Below are positions 32,137 to 40,597 of a stretch of 64,000 nt of DNA, piece after piece. Source of the stretch: Streptomyces sp. GS7 (GTDB taxonomy: Bacteria; Actinomycetota; Actinomycetes; Streptomycetales; Streptomycetaceae); assembly GCF_009834125.1 (NCBI RefSeq), contig NZ_CP047146.1, positions 744,001 to 808,000 of the forward strand, in the 5' to 3' direction. A program made the translations under genes and the position numbers. The first letter of the stretch is position 1; each line of letters opens with the position of its first letter. The notes under the pieces are model-generated. The model saw only the letters and a list, made by a program, of their open reading frames with translations. It did no database searches and was not told the DNA's origin.

Positions 32137-33530
32137 CCGACCCCGCCACAGCGGCGGGCCTGGACCCGTCCACCCTGGGTGATCTGCTCAAGGTGGCCGG
32201 GTCCCCCGGATTCGACCGCCTCACCGACCAGATCCGCCGCACCGGCGGCTGCTCCGACCCCATCCACCTCACCGGCACCACCGTCACTCGTGACGCCAAG
32301 AGCGGGCAGGTCCTGCACTCCTACAGCACGGACGGGGAACCCGGGGGCCGGCTCCGCGTCGCCTGCGGCAACCGCCGGGCCTCCCGCTGCCCCTCCTGCG
32401 CCTGGACCTACGCCGGCGACACCTACCACCTCATCCGCGCCGGCCTGGTCGGCGACCCCACCAAAGGCACCCCCGACACCGTCCGCGACCACCCCCGCGT
32501 CTTCGCCACCCTCACCGCACCCTCCTTCGGTCCCGTCCACAACCGCCCCGGCAAGAAGCGCTGCCGCTGCGGCACCCACCACCCCGAAGAAGCACCAGAG
32601 TTGGGAACTGCGCTTGACTCGGCCACCTACGACTACGCGGGCGCGGTGCTGTGGAACAACCACGCCTCGGACCTGTGGCGCTACTTCACGATCTACCTCC
32701 GCCGGGAGATCGCCCGTCGCGTCGGCCTGACTCAAAAGGAAGCTCACGCACAGTCCCGCGTCTCCTTCGGCAAGGTTGCCGAGTACCAAAAGCGCGGCGC
32801 GGTCCACTTCCATGCGGTCATCCGCTTCGACGGACCCGATGGTCCCGACAGCTCGCCCCCGGCCTGGGCCACCGTTGGTCTGCTGACCGATGCCATTCGC
32901 GCCGCCGCCGGCCGCGTCCAGGTCGACGTCCCCGCCGCCGGCGACCAGCCCGCACGGACCCTGAACTGGGGCACCGAACTCGACGTCCAGCCCATCGGCG
33001 CCTTCGGCAACGGCGAAGACATCACCGAACAGGCCGTCGCCTCCTACGTTGCCAAGTACGCCACCAAAGCCGCCGAAACCACGGGCACTGTGGATCAACG
33101 CATCGGCAACAAGGAAGCCCTCGTACTGCTCGGCGTCCCCGAACACCCCAGCCGGCTCATCGCGGCCTGCCTCGACCTCCACCCGCTCTACCCGGATCGC
33201 AAGCTCCAGGACTGGGCCCACATGCTCGGCTTCCGCGGCCACTTCTCCACCAAGTCCCGCCGCTACTCCACCACCCTCGGCGCCCTCCGCCAGGTCCGCG
33301 CCGACTACCGCGCCGCCCAACAACGCGCCGCCCTCGGCCTCCCCGACCCCGACGACACCCCCGAAGCAACCACCCTCGTCCTCGCCCACTGGACCTACGC
33401 CGGCCACGGCCACACCCCCGGCGAATCCTGGCTCGCCGCCACCATCCGCCGCGAGATCCAACACAACCGCGAAACCGCCCGCGAACTCCGCGCCGAACTC
33501 GAAGCCGAAGAAGGAGACGACTGGACATGA
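32133..33530 (+). CDS. RepSA-type rolling-circle replication initiator, element 2
   Basis: The product has 465 residues from GTG 32133, overlapping the methyltransferase stop. It shows RCPSCAWTYAGDTYH, RCRCGTHHPEEAPELG, the HUH motif RGAVHFHAVIRFDG and the tyrosine motif SYVAKYATKAAE. The layout is the same as in the element 1 Rep, but the sequence is clearly divergent, so the two elements could replicate independently. The stop overlaps xis (ATGA). Confidence 0.9.
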   Translation: MTDPATAAGLDPSTLGDLLKVAGSPGFDRLTDQIRRTGGCSDPIHLTGTTVTRDAKSGQVLHSYSTDGEPGGRLRVACGNRRASRCPSCAWTYAGDTYHLIRAGLVGDPTKGTPDTVRDHPRVFATLTAPSFGPVHNRPGKKRCRCGTHHPEEAPELGTALDSATYDYAGAVLWNNHASDLWRYFTIYLRREIARRVGLTQKEAHAQSRVSFGKVAEYQKRGAVHFHAVIRFDGPDGPDSSPPAWATVGLLTDAIRAAAGRVQVDVPAAGDQPARTLNWGTELDVQPIGAFGNGEDITEQAVASYVAKYATKAAETTGTVDQRIGNKEALVLLGVPEHPSRLIAACLDLHPLYPDRKLQDWAHMLGFRGHFSTKSRRYSTTLGALRQVRADYRAAQQRAALGLPDPDDTPEATTLVLAHWTYAGHGHTPGESWLAATIRREIQHNRETARELRAELEAEEGDDWT

Positions 33531-33745
33531 CCACCGCCACCGGGCAACTGCTGACCGTGCAGGAAGTCGCCGAGATCCTCGGCACCAGCGTGCGTTTCCC
33601 GCGTCGGCTCATCGAAGAACGCCGGATCACCTTCGTGAAAGTCGGCCGACACGTCCGCATTCCCGAAAGCGTGATCTCGGCTTACATCGCTGAGCGGACA
33701 GTGCAGCCGGTGACGGCTCGTGCGGGTCTGAGGAGGGCCGCCTGA
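33527..33745 (+). CDS. xis: Excisionase (Xis), element 2
   Basis: The product has 72 residues. The N-terminus MTTATGQLLTVQEVAEILG is shared with the element 1 Xis; the recognition part (TSVRFPRRLIEERRITFVKV) is different. It is a helix-turn-helix excisionase coupled to rep and int by overlapping start and stop codons. Confidence 0.9.
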   Translation: MTTATGQLLTVQEVAEILGTSVRFPRRLIEERRITFVKVGRHVRIPESVISAYIAERTVQPVTARAGLRRAA

Positions 33746-34869
33746 TGGCGAACAATCAGGGCAGGCGTCGCCGGTTCGGCTCGGTCCGACAGCTCAAGTC
33801 CGGTCGCTGGCAGGCTCGTTACCGTGATCCGAGCACGGGACAGCTCCGCAGCGCTGAGGAGACGTACGCGACCAAGACCGATGCTGAGGTTGCGCTGACC
33901 CACATCGAGGCGGACATCACTCGTGGTCAGTGGGCTGACCCTGATGCGGGCAAGGTCCAATTCGGCGAGTACGCCGTGGCGTGGCTCAAGGACCGCAAGC
34001 TGGCGGCCCGTTCGCGTGAGCGCCACGACTCGGTGATCCGGCTACATCTGTTGCCCACCTTCGGCGACCGCCCACTGTCGTCGATTACGACGGCTCAGGT
34101 TCGAGCCTGGCGTACGGCGTGTCTCGCGCGCACTGGTGAGCCGACCGTGGTCAAGGCGTACCAGATCATGAGGGCGGTCCTGAACACGGCCGTTGATGAT
34201 GAGCTGATCCGTCGCAATCCGTGCCGGATCAAGGGCGCTGACCGCTACGACGTGCCAGAACGGCCCGTTCTTACCGTGGCGGAGGTGTACGCCGTTGCCG
34301 ATGCGATCGACGCGCGCTACCGGCTGCTTGTTCTCCTGGCGGCCTTCACGGGCCTGCGCTTCGGGGAGCTTGCTTCGCTCCGCCGGCGGGACGTGGACAC
34401 CGGGAACGCTGCGCTCATGGTGCGGCGCTCGCAGGCAGAGATGCAGACGGGTGTTCTGTTCGACAAGGCACCTAAGTCCGATGCCGGCGTCCGGCCGGTG
34501 GCCTTTCCGACCGAACTCCTGCCGGAGGTAAAGCGCCACCTTGACGCCTTTGCTGGGCCCGGCCGTGACGGTCACGTCTTCCGCGGACCCCAGAGCGGTC
34601 TACTGCGGCGGAGCAACTTCCGGGACGACTGGATCAGCGCGCGCACGAAAGCGGGCATCACGGAGGGGGTGCACTTCCATGATCTTCGGCACACCGGAAA
34701 CACCCTCGCTGCATCCGGCGCGAGTCTGCGTGAGCTGATGACCAGGATGGGGCACAGCACGCCCCGCGCGGCGCTGATCTATCAGCACATGGTCAACGGC
34801 CGTGATCGGGAGATCGCTGATCGGCTCGGCTCGATGATCCGCAAGGAGCGAGGGGAGGCGGATTCCTAG
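33745..34869 (+). CDS. int: Tyrosine recombinase/integrase, element 2, intact
   Basis: The product has 374 residues. The N-terminal AP2-like arm-binding region (FGSVRQLKSGRWQARYRDPS) is followed by a SAM-like core-binding domain. Catalytic residues are Arg205 (GLRFGEL), His312-x2-Arg315 (HFHDLRHT), His337 (RMGHSTP) and Tyr346 (LIYQHMV). It should act at the tRNA-Arg(CCT) 3' end. The sequence is well separated from the element 1 integrase. The stop is followed at once by its likely arm site (34878-34897). Confidence 0.93.
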   Translation: MANNQGRRRRFGSVRQLKSGRWQARYRDPSTGQLRSAEETYATKTDAEVALTHIEADITRGQWADPDAGKVQFGEYAVAWLKDRKLAARSRERHDSVIRLHLLPTFGDRPLSSITTAQVRAWRTACLARTGEPTVVKAYQIMRAVLNTAVDDELIRRNPCRIKGADRYDVPERPVLTVAEVYAVADAIDARYRLLVLLAAFTGLRFGELASLRRRDVDTGNAALMVRRSQAEMQTGVLFDKAPKSDAGVRPVAFPTELLPEVKRHLDAFAGPGRDGHVFRGPQSGLLRRSNFRDDWISARTKAGITEGVHFHDLRHTGNTLAASGASLRELMTRMGHSTPRAALIYQHMVNGRDREIADRLGSMIRKERGEADS

Positions 34870-34877
34870 CGGGCTTG

Positions 34878-34897
34878 TGGCACGTGTGTGGCACGGC
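34878..34897. other. Probable integrase arm site, element 2 right side
   Basis: TGGCACGTGTGTGGCACGGC matches 22989-23008 at 18 of 20 bases and lies nine bases after the integrase stop. It has two GGCACG units with an 11-bp period. Confidence 0.6.
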
Positions 34898-34910
34898 CGT
34901 GATCATGCGA

Positions 34911-34951
34911 AAGGGCCAGTTCGAGAGGGTAAAGCCTCTCAACTGGCCCTT
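34911..34951. terminator. tRNA terminator supplied by element 2
   Basis: AAGGGCCAGTT plus GAGAGG pairs with CCTCTCAACTGGCCCTT through one bulged base. It is directly downstream of the minus-strand tRNA-Arg, so it ends the tRNA transcript. It differs from the palindrome next to the other two attachment copies, as expected if element DNA replaced the original flank. Confidence 0.8.
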
Positions 34952-34958
34952 AGCCATG

Positions 34959-35031
34959 TGCCCCCGGGCAGATTCGAACTGCCGACACCCGCTTTAGGAG
35001 AGCGGTGCTCTATCCCCTGAGCTACGGAGGC
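34959..35031 (-). tRNA. tRNA-Arg (anticodon CCT)
   Basis: Read on the minus strand, the 7-bp acceptor stem is GCCTCCG/CGGGGGC with one G-T pair. The anticodon arm is CCGCT-CTCCTAA-AGCGG (anticodon CCT). The T arm is CGGCAG-TTCGAAT-CTGCCC. CCA is not encoded. The gene's 3' half (34958-35007) is the attachment core of both elements, and the gene is restored intact at the right junction. Confidence 0.95.
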
Positions 35032-35112
35032 GGGGGGATCCGGGTGATCCGATCCGGCGACAAGCGTAGCGGATGGCGAGTGGGGGGCGTGGGGTGCGGG
35101 GCCGGAGTTGGG

Positions 35113-35400
35113 TCAGCCGATGTGCCAGCTGAGGGTGCCGTCGGCGGCGGTGAGGGCGGCGAGGAGGAGAAGGTCGGCGGCGCCGAGGGCGATGCCCAGG
35201 AGGGCGCGGCCGCGGCGGTTGGTGCCGCGGGTCAGGGCGAGGGTGCCGAGGACCAGCGCGCAGGGGCCCAGTACGACGTTCAGGACCAGGGTGCCGAGCA
35301 GGCCCAGGACGAAGGAGGCCACGGCCATGCCGTCCGCGTGGGAGCGGGCCGGACGGGAGGCGGCGGAGGAAGGGGTCGGCTTGATGGTGGCGGCGCTCAT
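35113..35400 (-). CDS. DUF4190 domain membrane protein
   Basis: The product has 95 residues. The DUF4190 pattern GMAVASFVLGLLGTLVLNVV with LGPCALVLGTLALTR and GRALLGIALGAADLLLL gives two or three short membrane helices. It overlaps the upstream small membrane protein gene as ATGA, so the two are coupled. The function of the family is unknown. Confidence 0.75.
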   Translation of the reverse strand: MSAATIKPTPSSAASRPARSHADGMAVASFVLGLLGTLVLNVVLGPCALVLGTLALTRGTNRRGRALLGIALGAADLLLLAALTAADGTLSWHIG

Positions 35401-35561
35401 CGGGGGGTTCCTCCGGCCTGGTGGCGGCGTTCGCGTACGGAGAAGACGAGCAGCCAGGTGGCGATGGCCGCGGCGGCGACGAGGGTGACGGGGAGGGGGA
35501 GGTGTGCCGCGGTGCCCAGCGCGATCCCCATCAGGAGGAGGGCTGCGACGAGGAAGAACAT
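35397..35561 (-). CDS. Small two-helix membrane protein
   Basis: The product has 54 residues, beginning MFFLVAALLLMGIALGTAA. ATG 35561 follows GAAAGGAAGATC. Two helices are followed by a basic tail (RERRHQAGGTPR). It is the first gene of a two-gene unit with the DUF4190 protein and is divergent from the TetR gene. Confidence 0.6.
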   Translation of the reverse strand: MFFLVAALLLMGIALGTAAHLPLPVTLVAAAAIATWLLVFSVRERRHQAGGTPR

Positions 35562-35588
35562 GATCTTCCTTTCGAAATTCGGAGGACA

Positions 35589-35657
35589 GTTGTTCACTGA
35601 CTTCTTCAGTCTACGACTGCGTGCGAGTGGAATGGTTAAGAGAACGGTTGTTTACTG
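35589..35657. promoter_or_regulatory. Two GTTGTT(C/T)ACTG repeats between divergent genes
   Basis: GTTGTTCACTG (35589-35599) and GTTGTTTACTG (35647-35657) lie in the region between the small membrane protein and TetR genes, the second seven bases before the TetR start. They are good candidates for TetR binding and autoregulation. Confidence 0.5.
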
Positions 35658-35663
35658 GATGAC

Positions 35664-36329
35664 ATGAGTCACAGTGTGGGTGGAGTCCGGCAGGCCCAGA
35701 AGCAGAAGACCCGTCAGGCGCTGCTCGATGCGGCGCTCGGGCTGCTGGAGGAGCAGAGCCTGAGCAGTCTGGGGCTGCGCGAGGTGACGCGGGTGGTGGG
35801 CATCGCCCCGGCCGCGTTCTACCGGCACTTCCGGGATCTGGGGGAACTGGGCGTCGCACTCGTCGAGGAGGCGCTGGGGAGCCTGCACGCGATGGTGCGC
35901 GCGATCCTCGTGGAGCAGGCCGCGGCGGAGGAGCGGATAGATCGCACGGTCGCGGTCGTCGAGCGGCATGTGCGGGAGCACCCCGCCCATGTGCGGTTCG
36001 TGGCCCGGGAGCGGCACGGGGGTGTGCGGGCCGTGCGGCAGGCCATCGCGGGGGAGCTGGCGCGGTTCACGGAGGAGGTCGCCGAGGCGCTCAAGTCGCA
36101 GCCGGTGTCGGCGGGTTGGCGGGACGAGGACGTGCGGATGCTGGCCGAGCTGTATGTGGACCGGCTGGTGACGACCGCCGCGGAGCTGATCGACGCCGCG
36201 GAGGACGGGGCGGAGGGGGCCGCGGAAGAGGTGGTCTGGCGGGCACGGCGGCAGCTGCGGCTGATCAGTATCGGCCGGCGCCACTGGCAGGGTGGGGGAG
36301 GGGGTGCGGCGTCAGGGGACGTGGCCTGA
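35664..36329 (+). CDS. TetR-family regulator
   Basis: The product has 221 residues. The HTH is REVTRVVGIAPAAFYRHFRD in a standard N-terminal TetR domain (about 12-60). The C-terminal ligand domain is helical, and the Gly-rich C-terminus is low-complexity. It resembles FabR/DesT-type regulators in the recognition helix. The likely targets are itself and the divergent membrane-protein pair. The 3' end overlaps the converging metalloprotease gene by 65 bases. Confidence 0.85.
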   Translation: MSHSVGGVRQAQKQKTRQALLDAALGLLEEQSLSSLGLREVTRVVGIAPAAFYRHFRDLGELGVALVEEALGSLHAMVRAILVEQAAAEERIDRTVAVVERHVREHPAHVRFVARERHGGVRAVRQAIAGELARFTEEVAEALKSQPVSAGWRDEDVRMLAELYVDRLVTTAAELIDAAEDGAEGAAEEVVWRARRQLRLISIGRRHWQGGGGGAASGDVA

Positions 36330-37740
36330 TGGGCGGCGGTCGGTGCGGAGGCGGTCTGTGGAGAGAGGGCCTGAGGGTGGGGGGTCTGTGGAGAGAGGGT
36401 CTGAGGGTGGGGGGTCTGAGGGGCGGCGGTGTGGGATGGGGCGGTAGGGGCGGCGGTACGAGGGGGTGCGACACGGGGGGTTCCGGGGGGAGTTGCCGGG
36501 AGTGGGCCGGGGTGACGCGTACGCGGTAGGTGCCGTCGGTGTTCTCCGTGAGGACGGTGACGGTGACGCCGCTCGTGTGGTCCCTGAAGGTCTGGCCGGG
36601 GCGGAAGGTGGCGTCCGTCAGGTCCGAGTCGACGTTGGGGGTCCCGGTGTAGCAGCCCTGGCTGTGCGGGGTGGCGTCGACGACGCGGATGGGGGCGTGG
36701 CCCGAGGGCACGTCGGTGGCCACGTGGTAGATGAGGATGCCGGGGCGGCAGACGATCGGGTCGAGCAGGCCGCTGGTACGGCCCTCGACGACGAAGCCGC
36801 TGTGCGGGCCGGTCGGGATGACGACGATCTTGGTGCCGCCGGGCGTGGAGACCGGGGTGAGGGTGTGGTCGGCGGGCGCCCCGCCGGCGGGCGCGCAGTG
36901 CACCTGGCCGGGGGTGAGCCAGCCCATCTTCCACTTGTGCCAGCCGAGGAAGTCGTTGGTCGGTCCCCAGTCCTCGTCCATCGGGTCCCAGTGGCCGACC
37001 GGGGTCGGGCCGTCCCGGTCGTCCGTGAAGTAGAGGTCGGGCAGGCCGAAGGAGTGGGCGTTCTCGTGGTTGATGACCCGGAAGGCGCTCAGTCCGGTCT
37101 GCCGGCTCCAGATGAACGACACGTTCGTGAACGGCACCCCGCGGCCGGTCTTCAGGCCCAGGTCGGCGCCGCTGAAGGTCACCGACAGGACCGTACGGGT
37201 GGCGGGCGGGCCCGCGTTGGGGGTCGTGATGACGTTGATGACGTCGTAGTCGCGGAAGTCCACGTACGGGTCGACGGCGCGCACGATCTCCCGGGAGAGC
37301 GCGTGGTAGCCGCTGTCCGAGGCCGGGTCGAACTCGGCGCCGCGGGTGATGCCGTACGCCTCCAGGGGGCGGGACATCCGCAGCCACCGGAAGAAGGGCC
37401 GGGGGACGTAGTTGAGCCGGCCGTACGAGCTGGTGCGGAAGTAGTCCGTGGCGGCCGGGAAGAACTCGGCGAAGCGGGACATGGGCGACAGCCTGGCGGG
37501 GGCGTCCGGGAAGTCGATGAAGAGGGTCAGGGCCCGGACGGTGCCGGTGGCGTGGGCGAAGCCGGCGGGGGTGGGGGCGGCCTCGGAGACGTCGTCGCTG
37601 ATGCCGCGCAGGGCGCAGGGGCCGGTGGGGGGCGCGCCGGCCGCGGTCGGTATCGCGACGGCGCCGGGGTGCGAGGACAGGGCGACGGCAGCGGCCGCGG
37701 TGGTCGCGGCTGCGGCCAGTGCCGCGCAGAGCTTCCTCAT
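36265..37740 (-). CDS. Secreted M6-family metalloprotease
   Basis: The product has 491 residues. A signal peptide lies in residues 1-30. The zinc motif NHENAHSFGLPDLY (His225, Glu226, His229, Asp235) is the HExxHxxGxxD of M6 (InhA-like) peptidases. The start is ATG 37740; the frame is open further upstream, but the signal peptide fixes the start. After about residue 405 the protein becomes a Pro/His/Arg tail with a 10-residue repeat (LRPSLHRPPT) encoded by a 30-bp tandem repeat. This tail runs into the end of the converging TetR gene and may be non-functional readthrough. Confidence 0.85.
   Translation of the reverse strand: MRKLCAALAAAATTAAAAVALSSHPGAVAIPTAAGAPPTGPCALRGISDDVSEAAPTPAGFAHATGTVRALTLFIDFPDAPARLSPMSRFAEFFPAATDYFRTSSYGRLNYVPRPFFRWLRMSRPLEAYGITRGAEFDPASDSGYHALSREIVRAVDPYVDFRDYDVINVITTPNAGPPATRTVLSVTFSGADLGLKTGRGVPFTNVSFIWSRQTGLSAFRVINHENAHSFGLPDLYFTDDRDGPTPVGHWDPMDEDWGPTNDFLGWHKWKMGWLTPGQVHCAPAGGAPADHTLTPVSTPGGTKIVVIPTGPHSGFVVEGRTSGLLDPIVCRPGILIYHVATDVPSGHAPIRVVDATPHSQGCYTGTPNVDSDLTDATFRPGQTFRDHTSGVTVTVLTENTDGTYRVRVTPAHSRQLPPEPPVSHPLVPPPLPPHPTPPPLRPPTLRPSLHRPPTLRPSLHRPPPHRPPPIRPRPLTPHPLPHPASGAGRY
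36353..36420. repeat. 30-bp tandem repeat in the metalloprotease tail
   Basis: Units starting GGTCTGTGGAGAGAGGG lie at 36353 and 36383, with a partial third at 36413. The period is a multiple of three, so copy-number change keeps the reading frame and alters only the Pro-rich tail. Confidence 0.85.
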
Positions 37741-38009
37741 ACGATCAGCTTGCGGTGGGGGATCTTCGCGGGCGCGCGGGGCTGCGTCAAATGGAGGGTC
37801 ACCGGGGGGCGGTGTGCGGGGCGGGTGGGGGCCCGGCCGCGAGTGGTCCACGTCACAGAGCGGCGGGAAATATCCGGGGAGGTCGTCCCCGTTTACGTCT
37901 GTGTCGGGCGAAGCGGGGAGCGTGTTCCCCCTTCGTCCGGTCCAGGAGTGACCGTGGTCCGACGTGGGGCCAACGTGGTCCAGGAGTGACGGGAGAGGAG
38001 TGTGCCGAC

Positions 38010-38690
38010 GTGATCGCTTCGGTGCGTTGCGGTACGGGGGCGCAGCCGCGGCTGCGGGCCGACGCGCTGCGCAACCGCGAGCGGATCATCGCGGCCGCCC
38101 GGGAGACGATGGTCGAGTCCGGGGCCGAGGTCCCGTTCGATGAAATCGCTCGACGTGCGGGTGTCGGCAATGCGACGCTTTATCGTCACTTCGCGGATCG
38201 CCAGGAGTTGATCCACCACGTCACGCTCTCCGTCATGTCCCGTACCGCGGACCGTGCGGAGAGCGCCCTCGCCGAGGAGTCCGATGCCTTTGAAGCGCTG
38301 CGGCGCTTTGTCCACGACGCGGTGGAGGAGCGGATCGGGGCGCTGTGCCCGCTGCTCTCGGACGGCATCGACCCGGCGCATCCCGATCTAATCGCCGCGC
38401 GCGAGCGCCTGGAGGCGGCCGTCGAGGCCGTCATGGGTGCCGCGCGCGACAGCGGCCAGCTGCGCACCGACATCGCCGTCGGTGATCTGATGGTCGCGCT
38501 CACCCAGCTCACCCGCCCGCTGCCCGGATGGGGGTCCCCCCGGACGAAGTCTGGGGGAGGCTGTCTCGACTTCGACAAGTTCGTGCACCGGCATCTGCAG
38601 CTGTTCCTGGACGGTCTGCGGGCACCCGGCCGGTCCGAACTCCCCGGATCCGCCGCCACGTTGGAGGACCTGAGGCACCACCGCCCGTGA
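38010..38690 (+). CDS. TetR-family regulator, likely repressor of adjacent MFS pump
   Basis: The product has 226 residues. GTG 38010 lies nine bases after GGGAGAGGAG. The HTH is PFDEIARRAGVGNATLYRHF. The C-terminal part ALRRFVHDAVEERIGALCPL fits the TetR_C SbtR-like group. Residues around GWGSPRTKSGGG are encoded by a hairpin-forming repeat (38535-38558), probably an inserted intergenic-type repeat element. The MFS gene follows 187 bases later on the same strand, a common regulator-pump pairing. Confidence 0.85.
   Translation: MIASVRCGTGAQPRLRADALRNRERIIAAARETMVESGAEVPFDEIARRAGVGNATLYRHFADRQELIHHVTLSVMSRTADRAESALAEESDAFEALRRFVHDAVEERIGALCPLLSDGIDPAHPDLIAARERLEAAVEAVMGAARDSGQLRTDIAVGDLMVALTQLTRPLPGWGSPRTKSGGGCLDFDKFVHRHLQLFLDGLRAPGRSELPGSAATLEDLRHHRP
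38535..38558. repeat. Hairpin repeat inside the TetR coding region
   Basis: TCCCCC...GGGGGA with inner GGAC/GTC forms a stem around GAA. Similar GTCCCCC-n-GGGGGA elements are frequent between Streptomyces genes; here it lies in frame near the C-terminus. Confidence 0.6.
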
Positions 38691-38877
38691 GCCCGTACGG
38701 TTCGCCGGCCCCGTAGGACATGTGGGGCCGCCCGCGCGGCGGCGTGCCTGCCGGCCACCACATCCGTCCCGTCGTCCCGATTCCCTGTCCCTGCGCACGT
38801 CCGTCCCGCGTGAGACGCCCCTCCCGCGGAACACCCGTCCCGTTATTCGCTCACCGCACCACTAGGTGGACCTCGCC

Positions 38878-40404
38878 ATGCCCGAAACAGCCGGCCACGT
38901 CGATCCGCGGCGCTGGAAAGCGCTCATATTCATCGCCCTCGCACAGCTGATGGTCGTCCTCGACGCGACGATCGTGAACATCGCCCTGCCCTCCGCCCAG
39001 ACGGACCTCGGCATCAGTGACGCCAACCGGCAGTGGGTCATCACGGCCTACGCGCTGGCCTTCGGCGGGCTGCTGCTCTTCGGCGGCAGGGTGGCCGACC
39101 TGTGGGGACGGCGGCGGACCTTCATCATCGGGCTCGTCGGCTTCGCGGTCGCCTCCGCGCTCGGCGGGGCCGCGGTCAACGAAGGGATGCTGCTGGGCGC
39201 GCGGGCGCTGCAGGGCGTCTTCGGCGCGCTGCTGGCGCCGTCGGCGCTGTCGCTGCTGGCGGTGACCTTCACGGAGGCCCGGGAGCGCGCCAAGGCGTTC
39301 GGTATCTTCGGTGCGATCGCCGGTGGCGGTGGCGCGGTGGGGCTGATCCTCGGCGGTGTGCTGACCGAGTACATGAACTGGCGCTGGACCTTCTTCGTGA
39401 ACATCCCGTTCGCGGTGGTCGCCGCGACCGGTGCCGTCCTGGTGATCCGCGAGCCCGCACAGGGCCGCAACTCCTCCCGGCTGGACATCCCCGGCGTCAT
39501 CCTCGCCACGCTCGGCCTGGTCTCGCTGGTCTACGGCTTCACGCGGGTCGAGTCGGACGGCTGGCTGGCCCGTGTGCCGCTGGGGCTGTTCGCGGCGGCG
39601 GCGGTGCTGCTGCTGGCGTTCGTCCTGGTCGAGTCCAGGGTGAAGGCGCCGCTGCTGCCGCTGCGGGTGGTCGCCGAGCGGAACCGCGCCGGTGTCTACG
39701 CGTCGCTGGGCCTGGCCGTGATCGGCATGTTCGGCCTCTTCCTGTTCCTGACCTACTACCTCCAGATCGTGAAGGGCTACACGCCGGTCGTGACCGGGCT
39801 GGCCTTCCTCCCGATGGTCGCGGGCATGATCACCGGCTCGACGCAGATCGGTGCCCGGCTGATGACCCGGGTCCGGCCGCGGTACCTGATGGCGCCCGGC
39901 TTCACAGTCGCCGCGCTCGGCATGCTGGTCCTGAGCCAGATCGACCTGGACACGTCCTACCCGGCGCTGATCCTGCCCGGCTTCGTGCTGATGGGCCTCG
40001 GCATGGGTACCGCGTTCATGCCGGCGATGTCGCTGGCCACGCACGGCGTCCAGCCGCGCGACGCCGGTGTCGCCTCCGCGATGGTCAACACCTCGCAGCA
40101 GGTGGGCGGTGCGATCGGTACCGCCCTGCTGAACACCATCGCGGCCAGCGCCACCACCGCGTACGCCACCGCGCATGCGGCCGGGGCGCGCTCGGCGGAT
40201 CTGCTCAAGCTCCAGTCGATGGTGCACGGCTACACCACGGCCATCTGGTGGGCGGTCGGCATCCTGGCGCTGGCGGCGGTGATCGCCTTCACCTTCATCA
40301 ACACCGGGCGCCCGGGTGCCGGTTCGCCGGCCGCCTCGTCGGACGAGGACGCCGCCGCGGGTGCGGCCGACGCGGACGCGTCGGTCCCGGTCATGGTGCA
40401 CTGA
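38878..40404 (+). CDS. MFS drug transporter, DHA2 (EmrB/QacA) family
   Basis: The product has 508 residues with about 14 membrane helices. ATG 38878 is eight bases after AGGTGG; GTG 38866 is in frame. The DHA motifs are LDATIVNIALPSAQTDLG (helix 1, motif D1), GRVADLWGRRRTFIIG (motif A) and GGGGAVGLILGGVLTEYMNW (motif C). It is a proton-driven exporter of unknown substrate, presumably controlled by the TetR gene upstream. Confidence 0.9.
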   Translation: MPETAGHVDPRRWKALIFIALAQLMVVLDATIVNIALPSAQTDLGISDANRQWVITAYALAFGGLLLFGGRVADLWGRRRTFIIGLVGFAVASALGGAAVNEGMLLGARALQGVFGALLAPSALSLLAVTFTEARERAKAFGIFGAIAGGGGAVGLILGGVLTEYMNWRWTFFVNIPFAVVAATGAVLVIREPAQGRNSSRLDIPGVILATLGLVSLVYGFTRVESDGWLARVPLGLFAAAAVLLLAFVLVESRVKAPLLPLRVVAERNRAGVYASLGLAVIGMFGLFLFLTYYLQIVKGYTPVVTGLAFLPMVAGMITGSTQIGARLMTRVRPRYLMAPGFTVAALGMLVLSQIDLDTSYPALILPGFVLMGLGMGTAFMPAMSLATHGVQPRDAGVASAMVNTSQQVGGAIGTALLNTIAASATTAYATAHAAGARSADLLKLQSMVHGYTTAIWWAVGILALAAVIAFTFINTGRPGAGSPAASSDEDAAAGAADADASVPVMVH

Positions 40405-40597
40405 TCCCGGTGACGGTGCACTGAGCGAAGCCCCGTACGGGGCGGGTGCCAGGGCGCCAGGACCTCCTGAAGGGCGTACGCCGCCGGCCACCGCGGGCGC
40501 GCGTACGCCCCCGCGCCCCCGGGGCCTCGTACCTCCACACCACTCGATCGCGTTCCTCTGCGCCGGCCGCGCCGGCCTCCCCTGGCTTCGCTGAATG

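Larger units (their letters stand above)
22841..35007. mobile_element. AICE element 2, tandem right copy, intact integrase
   Basis: It is bounded by 50-bp identical cores at 22841-22890 and 34958-35007. The backbone is a minus-strand GntR/UTRA repressor, then a plus-strand operon: SCO3933-like, TraB, zinc-ribbon miniproteins, DUF2637 (frameshifted), small transfer proteins, SpdD, C5 methyltransferase, Rep, Xis, Int. Left-end cargo includes membrane proteins, a NERD protein and a relic tRNA-Ser-type attachment site. The encoded integrase retains every catalytic residue. Confidence 0.92.
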
